The position numbers and the translations under genes are program-made. Below, one piece after another: positions 12,101 through 24,040 of a stretch of DNA of 64,000 nt; within the stretch, counting starts at the first letter, position 1, and each line of letters starts with the position of its first letter. The DNA lies in contig NC_089321.1 in assembly GCF_036669915.1 (NCBI RefSeq), positions 8,480,449 to 8,544,448 of the forward strand, given 5' to 3'. The notes below the pieces were generated by a model that saw only the letters and a list, made by a program, of their open reading frames with translations, had not been told where the DNA came from and did not search any database. Origin of the DNA: Pocillopora verrucosa (lineage: Eukaryota; Cnidaria; Anthozoa; Scleractinia; Pocilloporidae).

Positions 12101-15100
12101 ACGGCATGACTGCAAGTAAAACGTTCCATGATATACAACAGCGATAAAGGAAAGTTTGCAACTACATAAAACTGGCAGTGAATCATGGCTGAACTGAAGA
12201 AATAAAAAACTGTAAAACAGAAGCGAGCATTGGTGAATTCTCAGAGAAGTACAATTTTAATCAGGTCGTTTTTGTAGGCCGTTGGAAACGCTCTATCCGT
12301 TTTCTTGATATAATAAGCATCTTTCCAACACCTGTTCTAGTTTACGTGAATCAAAATGAAATAGTAGGTTTTTCAAGAGTTGTCAAATATGGCCACCATG
12401 CTAATTAATTAGTTTCTGGGAGAAACTTTGATTGATCTGAGACTTGCACTGTTCATGTCATGCAAATTGACACTCTTTTCGCTTCCTAGAACGCAAAGTT
12501 TTCTAAGAAAATGCAACCTTTCTTGGTTTTTTCACTCCTTTAACTTGAGCAAGCTGGCCCAGAGCTGCGAAAAAGACTGATGGAAGGTATCCTGCATGGC
12601 ATGTCTTTATTGTTCTTGGGCTCCATAAAACAACTTACGCAGAAATTAATATTGAGGTGAATGTTTCAATATACTGAGAGTGTGTCCACGTGCATGGTGC
12701 AAAGCCCTCTTTTTATTGTGGATACATGGTTCTATGAACAAATTTTGTGTTAGTTGTGATATTTTTTCTTGTTTGATGACTCGGCACCGAATTGTGTGGG
12801 TTTTCCAAGACATCCTTCGAGAGAAAATTTCAGAGACGCGCTAAAAAGATCTCATCTCTTCTCACTGAGATATTTATCATTGGTTACTTAATTTGACAAT
12901 AGGCAAAACACGTTTGGGAAATTGATTGATTGCAAATGCAGGCGTTTAAATTTAAGGCTGTTCAGGGCTACTGAAGAGAACAATTATATCTGAAGTATGG
13001 CCCACGATGTTTGAGTCACACGTGGAAGTTAGTCATGGCGATAATCCCCGGCAATACCTCTGAAGAGGGACATGTATGTCTTTAGCTGTAGAGAGAACAG
13101 ATAAAAACCTTTCTGTGTTTTCATGTTTGGAATTCAAGACATAAAACTTAAGAATTTTTCATCACGAATTTCTTTTTTGAAGGAATTTTTTTCAAAATTT
13201 GCTTTAATCTCGAAAAATCATTCGAAAGGAATTCTTATGCACTGAATTTTCCTAATTATCTCTAAAATTGATTACATTCGAAAAGCTAATTGCAAACCTT
13301 TAAGGAGAATTTGAGTGGCTCTTTGAAATCTTTAATAGCTGCTTCAAGTCAGAAATTTTTCGAGCTTATTGTTCAATTTGATCAGTAATATTTTTTTTCA
13401 TATTAGTAAGTTGTGGGATGACTGGTGTCGGCGATCTTACCCCAAACATGGGTGTGTCCACGAATAACAAGTCAGTTCAGAGGCGATTTTAACAAAGCAA
13501 AGAAAAGCCTTCGATTTATATTTGATAAAACACAGATACAAGGAAATAAAGGTGTTTCCTTAATTGCTTGGCGTCTCATACCTTGATACGATGATTTACG
13601 AGCCATTAGTTTTTGGAGAAGTCTTGATGAAACAATATTGTAATTACTTATGGTCATCCGTCTTTCATCTGGAAAAGCTGTTCTCTTCAATTAGCAAAAA
13701 TCAGTTAGTGCACGACTTTATGTTCAGTAATTCTATCATAAAAATTCGTAGAGTAGTGCCGTGTTTCTTTAAAGTAGAAGAAATATACATGTAGTACAGA
13801 GTTTATGGTCACAATTCATGCCACGAAATAACTAATTTACCACCAGTTTGATTTTGAATTGTAAATTTGAGACCAGCGCTGCACAGGCGTGGAACAAACT
13901 TCGCATTATTTGCCGGCAAACTAGAAAGTTCCTATTTTTCGATGTAATTCATGTACAATGTCGAAATGTAATAAAAAATATCTGTTCTTCATTCACAGAA
14001 TGTTTTGGAACCCTGCCGAAGTCTGATTTTGCAGACACTGACAGAAGTTTTTCCAGCTGTTTTACGCTAATTGCTTCACTCAACATTTGGTTTACTATAT
14101 CAGGTTATCTAACAATAAGAAAGGACATTACCCTTTCGATAACTTCATAATATTCTTAGCAGTACATCTGCACAGCTGCTGTTTAATCCACTATTACGGT
14201 ACAATTCCATGAAAACAGTGATGTTAAATTCAATGTTACATCAATTACATGCTAAAAGAGTATTTTGTGACTAGGGCCGGCCAACTTTCTAGTTCTCTCT
14301 CTTCTCTCTAAGGCTGACGAGTGGAAAGATTGAATTATCTGTAATATTTTTCATACTATGGACATAATGTCTGTTGCCACGGTATATTTAACAAACATCA
14401 GCACAAACTGTAACAGATTCTCGTCAAGTTGCATGTATATTTGAGTGAAACAAAGAATATGGCCATTGAAACACTCGAAAACACGGAGTTTATTAATTTT
14501 TTTGCCTGACTTGAAAATAATTAAAGCTGATTGATCCATGGGCATAAAGGCATGATTGATTAAGAATCCTATAGCACATTAGAAATGATGAATTCTTGGG
14601 ACATAACTCTGGTTAATTGGTGCTGGTAAGAAGACATGAAGATATAAAATTTATGTCTTAGTTATATAAGTTTGAAAAAAATGCTTCTGTTTCCACTTTG
14701 GGATTACAAATTACCGTCTGATATTATTTTCTTGTTGTACATTATAACTCAACAGCTTAAGTATGTTTCACAATAAACTGAAGACACAAACATGTTATGA
14801 ATTTAAATATGTTCGAAGTCCGGCTTCCCAGAATTGCAACGTTGAATCATCTTTTTATTCAAAACCAACTTAAACATACAGGAAAAGATTGATTCAAGTT
14901 TCTTCATGTTCTTTCATTAGCACGTTGAGAGGAATCCGTCATAGCTTGTAATAAGCGGTTAATGTAAAAACCTCTGCCAGTAGGTGGAGTTTTTTGAGAA
15001 TATTTTCGCCAAAATTTTAATATAGTCTACCAGCTGGCAATTAATAAAAGTTGAAGATCATAACAAAGTCATGTACGTTTGAAAAAAATTTCCCATTCTT

Positions 15101-18100
15101 AATTGGTATCACTGGCTGCATGGAGATGAAGGAAGATAACGTTGGAACCGTTCCTTCCACGCAGCTTGCTGTGATTGAAGTTAACACTCCGTTACGCCTT
15201 TCCCGCATATTTTATCACTGCCAACAATAACAAGAAATGAAGCTCAATTTTGTACAAAAGACCGACACAGCAGGACAAAAATAAACAAATGGGTGTGCGA
15301 CTAAATTGACCGTCTTCTAATCGAATGCAATGAATATAACAGTTAGGAAACGAACAATAAAAATGACAAACATGTGATGTAATAATCGCTCCGTAAACAG
15401 CTAAAAGTCAATGGAAACTGTAAAGCTTTTCGCTTTAGTCTTGAAGTAATCAACGAGACGATTTTTTTCTAAGCTCTCTAGTAAATTTCTTTGTGTGGTT
15501 AGCAAGTCGATGTGGACGATTTCATAGACACTTACGAGAATTTTGTGGGCGTCACCCGCTGTCTTGCCTATGGAAAATAACAAGTCGTACCTTTGTTTGC
15601 CTGGTTCGACAGGTGCTTTTTATCTGTGAATGAGTGAAAGAGAGATGTAAATAAACTCAGAGAGCTTAAAGCATGAGTCATAAATCTCTCGCCTTATTGT
15701 CCAAACAATTTTCGTCAGGGGGTCAGAAAACATTTAACCTCTGCTAAAATCCAACATACTAGGTCGTTTGACATGTTGGTAAATCCAGTGCACTGTTTCA
15801 GAAGTTCATACGTTATTTAGAGGGGAAAACAGCTGTTTCGCAATCTGTTTGGAGAAAAAGAGCTAAAAAAAGCCAATTCATTAACTGATAATTGAATATT
15901 CTGGTACAGATATTTGAAAAGATTGTTGACAATAATTATCACACAGAGGAAGATCAGAACAGATTTTCTTCTTCGAATTTACGCTGTAGAACTAAGAAAC
16001 ATTCATAATGGGAGAATGTTATGTGAAGGTTGTTCAGAGAAAATGAAAACTGAGTGGCATTTTAAATGCCAGATAGAAGAAAACTTGTCAATCATTCTTT
16101 TCAGGTTTCTTGTCGTCAGTTTAAATGTATGGGAGAGCAGCTGAATATTAAGCGACGCCGTTGAGTTTCCATATTTCATGTAATTAAACTTGGTGACGGC
16201 AAGAGTCAGGAAAGAAACATATGATTTATTATACTCTGTCCAAAACAATTCTAATTCTGTTCATAATTAGAGACAAAATGTTGTTTCGAAGCAAGTATAT
16301 TTATATTTAACCGAGTTACCTTCACTTGAGGATTGGACTATTGATGAATCGAGAGACCACGAGCAGAACCGCCTTTCTTCTGTTGTAATAAAAGTTTGTG
16401 TGCCCACAACACTGATTTTTTTTTGTAAACCGGCTAGTTTAATAAGAACACTCCTAATCTACAGAAAACCAACGCAAATCGTGTGGAGTCTGATGAACAC
16501 CGTCTGTTGTTTATTTTGATAAAGGCCTTATCGGTAATTGGTCATAATTCGGAATATTGGATCGTATTTATCCTCTTATTAAACATTTGTATTTAACTGT
16601 GCAATTAATTAGTCGACTGCTAATATCTTTTGAGACTATCGGCGTTAATCTTCTCTCGCTTTTTCTTTTTTTGCACAAGTTGTCTTGATTCTCAGTGAAG
16701 CTGGGGTGTCTAATGTAATTATTACTCGATAAAAAGCTTCGATGACTCGTGTTGTTTGTGGCGAGGTAAGACCTGTCTTTCCAGCAGAGACAATCTACCG
16801 CACATGTTCTTTACTGTTACTGAGCTGTGAATCATGTTGTGTTATCAAATAGAAGTGCGGTTTAGAGTTATTAAACTTGAATTCATTTTAATTCCTTCTT
16901 AATTGAGAGCAAACAAAGGGTAATGGGTGCCTTTTGTTTCAAGTGCACATGTTAATATTAAGAAATCTGCCGCCTAATTAACTCACTCTCGCTGGCTTTT
17001 ATAAACTCTTTGTTTCACTGTGTTGTTGCTGTGTAAAATTCGCGACCTTTCCATTTTAAATCTCATGCTTTGGGAACAACAATAGATTCCGTGTAAATAA
17101 TTTATTCCATGCTTGAAGCAAAGAAGTTGGCACTTATAAAAACTATCATTAAGTTTCACAAAATGAAACGTTACCTTAATTCAAACTTTGTACAAACACT
17201 ATGCATAATTGCTTTTAATGAAACTTCCCTTTATCTTCAATAACGTACAATTACTTCTTCGTGTTTTTCTTGGCAAGACTTATTTTGCTTTTATCGCTTG
17301 AATAACCTCGTGATCAAAGGAGAGGTTATGTAATATTTTTTACGCTGTCAAAAGAATCAGAATTCTAATTTTCTGGAATAAATATTTGACGAAGGGTGTG
17401 TCAAGAGGTTTATTACCCGAACCTAGACGCTGGAGAAAAAAAACAGAAAATTGTTTATTTCCTTTTCATCACGAGATATATCATAATTCCACTAAACATA
17501 AACTATTTTATCACGTAGAAAAAGTAGAACCGAAACACAAAGATTATGCTTTACTACGAGTATCCAAGCAAGTTTCGAGACTTCCAACAAACTTATCATG
17601 GTCTGAGAACTGCTCAATCTGAATGTTGATGTTTGATCTTACAAAAGTAAGCATCTGATCTTCTTTACTTTTTCCAAGTAGATTTACTTTTTGAATTTCC
17701 CTCACTGTCCAGGTTTTAGTTAAAATTCGTTTTCTAATGTTCACTGATTAAAACATGAAAGACAAAGGCAAAAAATGTCTGTCGCTCTTCGCATGTGACC
17801 CGAGGTGAGTTTCACAACTTTGGTAAATATCTCTGCGTAGAAATTTATTAATTGCCCTCAAAAAGGAACGAAATAAAAGTATCACTATTGCTTTTTTTTT
17901 ATGTTATTTTATTTTAGTGATTCAGCCCTAAGGACGGTTCATTCTTTACGGCGCTTTGCGCTTTAAAACTTGTCACAATAAGAGCGACAATTTTCGTTAC
18001 TACGAGAAACAGAACTTTTTAGTTTCAATAAATCCAAAAGGAAGAAAGACACTGATGAAAAACCTACAAAGAGAAAAATTGGTGACAATTTTGTCATGGG
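6190..18100. other. About 12 kb AT-rich gene desert downstream of the Hox gene
   Basis: Only short frames (100 codons or fewer) of biased composition occur, without recognisable domains or splice-compatible partners. Parts such as 16500-17100 contain several TAATTA/ATTA cores and AACAAAG-type motifs, which would suit regulatory DNA near a developmental gene. I see no tRNA, rRNA or microRNA hairpin that I can name. Confidence 0.5.
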
Positions 18101-18104
18101 CCTG

Positions 18105-18202
18105 AGACAAAGAAAAAAGTACCTTTCCTTACAGGGGCTAAAATCGCAGTTCTGTATTTGCAGTTAGATGCTCTGCCGAGTGAGCCACCAAGAACTGTCT
18201 AT
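18105..18202 (-). mobile_element. tRNA-derived SINE copy, degraded
   Basis: Read on the minus strand it has a tRNA-like A-box region (GGTGGCTCACTCGGCAGAGC) followed by a degraded body ending near the CTTTGTCTC-type tail. The same tail, CTTTGTCCCA, is shared with the copies near 18.4, 30.8, 39.35 and 39.6 kb. It is too diverged to be a working tRNA. Confidence 0.45.
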
Positions 18203-18374
18203 ACTACCTCTCAGGCGTACTGCATGCGGAAAGGATTAGCAATATCGAGTGCATCCTGTGTTAAGATAGAGCAAAAATACGATAAGCTTGCGACACAACT
18301 GATCAAAGTAGTATGGTGGACGCATTAAACACTGGCGTAAACCTTGTAATGGCCCGGCCTGACTCTCCAGAGAG

Positions 18375-18485
18375 CTCTCAGTAGCTTAATGGTGGAGCAT
18401 CGAAGCGCGCGGAATTTGCGAGTCTGAGGTTCGATTTACTAATGGAGACTCAGATTTCGTCTTTGTCCCACGCTAGTTCATGATA
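18375..18485 (+). mobile_element. tRNA-derived SINE copy
   Basis: An A-box-like segment (AGTAGCTTAATGGTGGAGCA) and a B box (GAGGTTCGATT) are followed by GGAGACTCAG, then CTTTGTCCCA and a TCATGATAT end. The order matches the better preserved copy at 39521-39645. It is oriented opposite to the copy at 18105-18202, so the two form a divergent pair. Confidence 0.6.
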
Positions 18486-18849
18486 TCTTTCTTTGTTTCA
18501 CTACGTACCAAGCTGAAAATTGTCTATCTTTCCTATTGTACACGGGATCTTTCGTGTTTACGTCCATTTCGGTTTGTCACACTACAGTTCTATTGGAAGG
18601 GAGACTACTGTTCTGAAGATATGCACACCAAGTTCGTAAGTCTTCGTTCAAATTTCAATCAATACAAATTTATAAACATAAATTTTCATGAACTAGAACG
18701 TGTTTGTATAGAACGAAAACATAAGTGTTTCATACTCTTACAGATTCTTGAACGGCAAATTATGTAGAAGGAAATCCTTCTGCGATATAGGGCAAGATTT
18801 CCACCACATTTTGATGGTATGTAGCGGGACTTTAAAAGCGATGTTCAAC

Positions 18850-19083
18850 GAGTCAGCCAGCGCTAGATTTCTAGAGTGAGTCAGCCAGCGCTAGATTTCT
18901 AGAGTGAGTCAGCCAGAGCTAGATTTCTAGAGTGAGTCAGCCAGCGCTAGATTTCTAGAGTGAGTCAGCCAGCGCTAGATTTCTAGAGTGAGTCAGCCAG
19001 CGCTAGATTTCTAGAGTGAGTCAGCCAGCGCTAGATTTCTAGAGTGAGTCAGCCAGCGCTAGATTTCTAGAGTGAGTCAGCCG
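18850..19083 (+). repeat. 28-bp minisatellite, eight full units plus a partial, carrying TGAGTCAGC
   Basis: Eight full 28-bp units run from 18850 to 19073 and a 10-bp partial unit ends at 19083. The units are identical except that the third (18906-18933) has AGAGCT in place of GCGCT context. Each internal junction creates TGAGTCAGC, an AP-1/ARE-type bZIP core, at 18877 and every 28 bp after it (eight sites). Each unit also holds the near-palindrome CTAGATTTCTAG. The near identity implies recent amplification. Confidence 0.95.
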
Positions 19084-19084
19084 G

Positions 19085-19091
19085 TATAAAA
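19085..19091 (+). promoter_or_regulatory. TATA-box-like TATAAAA directly after the minisatellite
   Basis: TATAAAA follows the last TGAGTCAGCC by a few bases. No coding sequence is recognisable within the next several hundred bases on the plus strand, so promoter function is only a possibility. Confidence 0.25.
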
Positions 19092-19526
19092 CAAATGCAT
19101 GCCTACCTAAATACAAAAACATTTCTTTCTGAAAAAAAATTTATTTCAAACTCATATTATTGCAATAATATTGTTAGGTATATATAATGATATATAATTT
19201 ATGAGACAACACAAACCTCAGTAAAATTTCGTCAATTAAGCAACTTACTCTGGGCACAGTACACGTGTTTATTACACCGAGAAAAACGTAAATTGTAAAT
19301 TTTTTTTGATGCTGTAAAAGTATGCATACAAAAAAATATATTAATAAAAAATTATAATTTATATTACAAACATCGAGGGAAGGAACTCTCAGCTCAAGTG
19401 GTTTCAAAAATATACTTTCTCTCATCCTCAAACTGAGGAACTGACTCTTCATTGAGTCACAAGCTATCTTTGAGAACTTCATTTTTGTCCTATATCTTAC
19501 ATGTCTACAGTTTTTTCTTTGGTTGA
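19092..19526. other. AT-rich spacer between the minisatellite and TPK1
   Basis: No gene is visible. It probably includes any alternative 3' end of TPK1 transcripts arriving from the right. The sequence is strongly AT-rich with short A and T runs. Confidence 0.5.
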
Positions 19527-19532
19527 TTTATT
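19527..19532 (-). terminator. Polyadenylation signal of TPK1, adjoining the stop codon
   Basis: On the minus strand the end of the gene reads GTT AAA TAA AAT AAA. The TAA stop (19533-19535) is itself inside a first AATAAA, and a second AATAAA follows at once. The 3' UTR may therefore be very short. Confidence 0.5.
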
Positions 19533-22500
19533 TTATTTAACTCCCATGGTCCACAAAACAGTGGTGTCGGTTTCTATGGTAACAACTCCACTTCCGTCAT
19601 ATGTGTTTGATGTACTGACCAAGGTTCCAAACTCTAACTGACCATCACCTGTGATAAAAATTCAATAAAAAACTTGACTGTGAGAAAATCAAAGAAAGAA
19701 AACTTGAATAAACATAAGGGAAAAAGGGAAATACGACTAAACATCGGAAGGGCCAACATTCTAGTGTTACCACAGTAGTCGCCAACCGCAATACTGGAGC
19801 GTCGCGGGACTGCAGTTAAACTCCATCTAATAGTTCCCGAAGCATCCCTCGAGACTACAGTTATTCTCTGACTGCGGAGCAACAAAATTGTGCAACAATG
19901 ATCCAACACCTGAAGTCGTTACAAATAAGTGGTGTTTATTTCAGCGAGGAAACGTCAATTTCCTGAGAGTTGTGCAACTTTAATAGTAAGGGTTACAGAG
20001 AATCTGTTTTTAGCCCTCTAACTTTATAAAATTTTTTAACGAATATACTAGCCATAAAAAAAGTGAAGTTGACTTACTTAAGTTCCATTTCAGGCCAGTA
20101 GTAGTAATGTGTGTACACTTGGCGCCTATCGGTATAAGCCCGCACCAGTCTCCTTCTAAACCAGTGTTCGCGTGGATGATATGATTTCCCTTACATGGAA
20201 AGAGAGATCATTAAACGCTGCCAATACTCATCACAAGTAACTTCAAGATTACGCGGAAGAAAGGCATGGGTTTGCAGGGGTGGATACAGGATTTTGCAGT
20301 TTTCTACTAAATGTCCGGAAGTATGCGGTCAGGTTTTAAATTCCTTGCGAACAGGCACTCATTATCAGCCCTACGGGACGCGTGTCCCTCCGCCCGCGGA
20401 AAGATTTGAGACGAGTTGGAGAGAGGTCTGCCGGGGGTCTGGCACTCAAGATATCAAGGTTAGTTTTCGAACTGGTCCTCATTATCAGTGGACTCACACT
20501 TTTCTGGAGGCTGAGAAACAATCGTGTCTAGGGACTCACACTTTTCCGCAGGCTAAGAAACAATCGTGTCGCATGCTACTGGGACAGCAACGAGATCATC
20601 GATAGAGTCATGTGCCCTCTCGTGAAGAGCTTTGTGGTTGTGTTTTAAAAATACTTATTGTTTCGGGCTCTTACTGAAGGCCAATGAAGACGGGTAAACA
20701 GGGAAGGTCGAAGAAACGCTCGTGTCGTAGCGCTAATAAAGGTGGGCATCATCGAAAGGTAAAGAAGGATTTATGTCTCTCCTAGGGCGTGCCCTAGCCA
20801 CTCCTTTGATTTGAATCATTTGGAAGACAAGGTCCCAGAAAAGAAGTACAGCTACTCAATCACTACAGTAAGGGAGGTGGGGGAAAGGGGGAAAGGGGGA
20901 AAGGGGGAAAGGGGGAAGGGGGAAAGGGGGAAGGGGGGAGGGGGAGGGGAGCAGAAAATTAAGTTAAAATCCGAGGTACCCGTATTTACCGGCATGAGAA
21001 GACAAGCAACTGAGTCCTCGGACATCAAATAAAGGGGTTTGTTTGTCAGCTTTGTGATGTGAAACATGGTTTCTATGTTAGCCATGGTGTGGTCAAGACG
21101 TCCACCAAATGCATTCATAACAACAATCTGATCAAACTAAAAAAACACATTCCAATATATTAGACAGTGTGAAAAAATCCTCAGGGTGGGTTGGGCAGGG
21201 GCTGAAGCTGCTGAAAGGAGCCAGCAAGTAGAAAAAACCTCTCTTTAAGAATTCACCAAATGGTTGTTTACCTTGAAAGTTCTGAGAAATAACGTGGCCT
21301 TTTTTTTAGACTAGATGCTAAAACAGGAAAGGTTATTAGGTTCAGAAACCTGTTTTATGTCAAAAGTAAACAAATTACATAGTTTACATTGTACCTCACT
21401 GATGCTTTTGTTGCTTATTAAAATTCTAAGACACTTTGTTAAGTCTGTTTCATTCTGGTCTGGGGTAGGGATTATCTCCACGCCCTGCAAAAAATGTAAG
21501 AGTGGAGTGCTAATGAAAAGTGATCAGCAGATTTTACATTTAATTTTGTCTGCCCATGGCCATAAGCCAGGATAAAACTCACCTAGTTAATAAAGAGCAC
21601 AAGAAAGGTTTACTGCAGATTCACATCCTACCTTTCCCTTGTAAAAGTTTAAAATGTCAGGATCAACTGAGTCAAAATCACCACTGATATAGTCTGGCAG
21701 ATATCTAGTGTAAATCACATAACAGAGGGCAGCACAAATTTAGTATTAGCTTACTGTGACACCTTGAAAGCCTGGTGAACACCATAACCCTTAGGAATGT
21801 CATTCTGTTCCAAGGAAAAAGCCAATTGAGTGTGAGAACAAATAAACATAAACAGTAACTATTCATGATTTTGAGATTTTCTTGTGTGTGTTGAATGCCA
21901 ATATGATTGTTTAGTACACAATCAACCTCTAGGAATTAAATCAAAGTGTTCATGATTTTCTAAGTTTTGGTTTCTAGGTCTCTGGTGAAGAATAACAGAG
22001 ATGTCTCCTTAAGGCTCATACAAGTTACATATAAACTCACTTTTCTTGCTCCTCACCAACTACGTTAAAAACTTGGCTGCTGCCTCCATCAGTGTAACTC
22101 TTAACACTTGCTGCAGAATGACAATAAATATACTTTTGAGCCTACCTCATCATAAAAAAATAATTAATCAAAAAAGCTTTGAACTAAGTAGGAAAATTTT
22201 TTAAATATATAAGTTCTTTAACAAATACAGAAATAAAAAATAAAAACATTGGAGAGCATGCATCAAGTTATAAGGATGGAAAAGATTACCAAAGATGACA
22301 ACTGAAAAACTTGATCAAAAAATTTTAGAGGTCTGATGAACAATTCGACAGCAAGCTATCATGGAATTGAACAATTTAAAATGGCCTTGGCTAAAAGTAA
22401 ATTTCATTCATTAATGTTCTTATGTAATGTTATTGATCACAATATTTATCTCTGACTCTCTTAAAAATACTTCAATGTTCAAACTGAAATTGATAGAACT

Positions 22501-22884
22501 TTTGATCACCAGAAAGTTTACATGTCACTCACCAATATTGCACAATTTCTTGAACTTGTCAAACATACCACCTAATGGCATATTTATTACAATAAGGGCA
22601 ACTTTCAATTCCTTATCGGCTGGAAAAAAATTGAAATATTGTTATCAATCAATCAATTGATTATTAAGTCCAACTCATAGTTAATCCTTCAATTACCAAT
22701 TGAATCTTATCAATCATTCAGTCAGCAATCAATCAAACAATCAAAAGTACATAACAATTTGCAATTCCACACTTCCTTCCAAAAAAAGGCAGATTGTCCT
22801 CCTGGTACAAAGTTTGGGAACCGTACCTTTATTTCTTTGCATGCAAGATGACAAACAAGCCAAAGGAGTCCACTCAGTGGCCAT
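19533..22884 (-). CDS. TPK1: Thiamine pyrophosphokinase, eight coding exons
   Basis: It makes thiamine diphosphate from thiamine and ATP in the cytosol. Coding exons in transcript order: 22827-22884, 22533-22619, 22041-22110, 21632-21704, 21395-21484, 20990-21136, 20078-20189, 19533-19648. All junctions keep frame, giving 250 aa against about 243 in human. Visible family motifs are DGG (exon 3), ISGDFDS (residues 78-84), TPDQNETD (103-110, metal and pyrophosphate site), FGGRLDH (136-142), EGDWCGLIP (187-195), [21 protein letters not shown] and LLWTM-like VLWTMGVK at the C-terminus. An acceptor (CAG) lies three bases before the ATG, so there is probably a non-coding first exon. A matching donor is at 22983. 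The seventh exon has a purine-rich, weaker acceptor (GTAAG). Identity is very secure. Confidence 0.96.
20490..20571 (+). repeat. 41-bp tandem duplication in a TPK1 intron
   Basis: Two diverged copies (20490-20530 and 20531-20571) share GACTCACACTTTTC and GAAACAATCGTGTC. They lie in the intron between the sixth and seventh TPK1 coding exons. Confidence 0.7.
20871..20951 (+). repeat. G-tract repeat (GGGGGAAA)n, quadruplex-prone
   Basis: At least ten runs of four or more G separated by short A spacers lie on the plus strand. The TPK1 transcript would carry the C/U-rich complement about 40 nt after the donor of its sixth coding exon. Confidence 0.9.
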
Positions 22885-23200
22885 GATCTGGAAGAGAAGA
22901 AAAACTCCGTAACCGATTTAAAATGTAATGCTGTAAAAATGCTGACGGAATCAAAAATATACCCTAAGCTCTCTTGAACTACCTTCTCTGAAAAGGAAAA
23001 CGAAAGTCTTCAATGGACTACATCTGGTTGCAACAGAGGGTTTGAGAGAGTAAAGATTTTTTATCTCCAGTTGTTCTGTTGTCGAACGTGCGTGAAATCT
23101 GAAACGGTGTAGTGTTGTCACGCAACATGCAATCTTACCCAATAGTTGACGTCACGAGTGAAACAGTGAAATTCCTGATAGCGAAGCAATTCTGGCAGCA

Positions 23201-24040
23201 ATGGAGCACGAAAAACCACCTATAAAGATTGTCTTCCTCGGAGATTCTGCGGTTGGAAAAACACCTTTGTTACTCCGGTTTATTTCCGTTCGAAAATTTA
23301 GTTCCAGTGTTCGACTTTGCTGATAGTGTGACAGTGGAAGGGAAGACTTACCAAGTGGACTTCCTTGTCATCGGCAGCTCCAGCGGCGAAGAATATAATC
23401 GCATTCGACCCCTTTTGTACCCAAACACTGATGTTTTTATGTTATACTTCGACGTTACAAATCGCTTTTCGTTTGATAGAATCAAACAGACATAGATTCC
23501 AGAAATTCACCACTTCATGCACTTTGTACTAAACGTGTTGGCCGGAAACAACATGGATCTCAGGAAGTAAATCGAACCCAGTCTCTTATCATTCAGTTCT
23601 GGACTAGTAGCTGGGTCCGCAAGGCATCAATATGTAGCCTGAAGTATCTTTTAACACAACTTCAGAAGTAAGTGGACAACAGCTCTTAAAGAAACTAGGA
23701 TTTACCAGGTTTCTATTTTCAGCAAAACCTGACTTTACTTCCTAGAAAGCAATAGATATAAAATTTAATTGTTTATTTTAATAAGAAATTGTGATCAGAT
23801 GTACAAATACTTGCTCCACAATGATTAGAAAAAAAACCGTTTGGTGCGTATCCCAGTATTGACGGGAAATTGACAGAACAAGGACACAAACTGAGCACAG
23901 TGTCTTGTGAAGAAGCCTGGAAACTAGCTAAACTGCATCATATATACGTCATATGTTGAGAACAGTTCATTAACAAGAGACCAAGTTTATGAAGTCGTTC
24001 ACACTGCCATCAGAAAGGTTGCTTACCTGAGGAAGCTAAA
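23201..24040 (+). pseudogene. Decayed Rho-family (RhoBTB-like) GTPase copy
   Basis: The frame from 23201 reads MEHEKPPIKIVFLGDSAVGK, a small-GTPase start with a P-loop, but the Thr/Ser after GK-T is Pro (GKTP). The frame shifts near 23283-23300. Similarity then continues in the next frame with VFDFADSVTVEGKTYQ, RPLLYPNTDVF and SFDRIKQT. A TAG replaces the expected Trp codon at about 23493, before IPEIHHF and then NNMDLRK (the NKxD region). A donor-like AA|GTAAAT follows at the position of the first RhoBTB intron. Matching second-exon remnants (EEAWKLAKLHH, then in another frame YEVVHTAIRKV) lie at about 23910-24040. It retains the intron, so it looks like a genomic duplicate rather than a retrocopy. 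Two frameshifts and a stop make it a pseudogene unless unusual splicing bypasses them. Confidence 0.75.

Noticed and set aside
20195-20605. 136-codon open frame with internal repeats (RTGTHYQ/RTGPHYQ)
   Set aside because: It lies in a TPK1 intron on the opposite strand. The repeats come from DNA tandem duplications, and no domain or splice context supports a gene.
20871-20951. CRISPR-like or telomere-like array
   Set aside because: It is a simple G-rich microsatellite without spacers or a telomeric hexamer.
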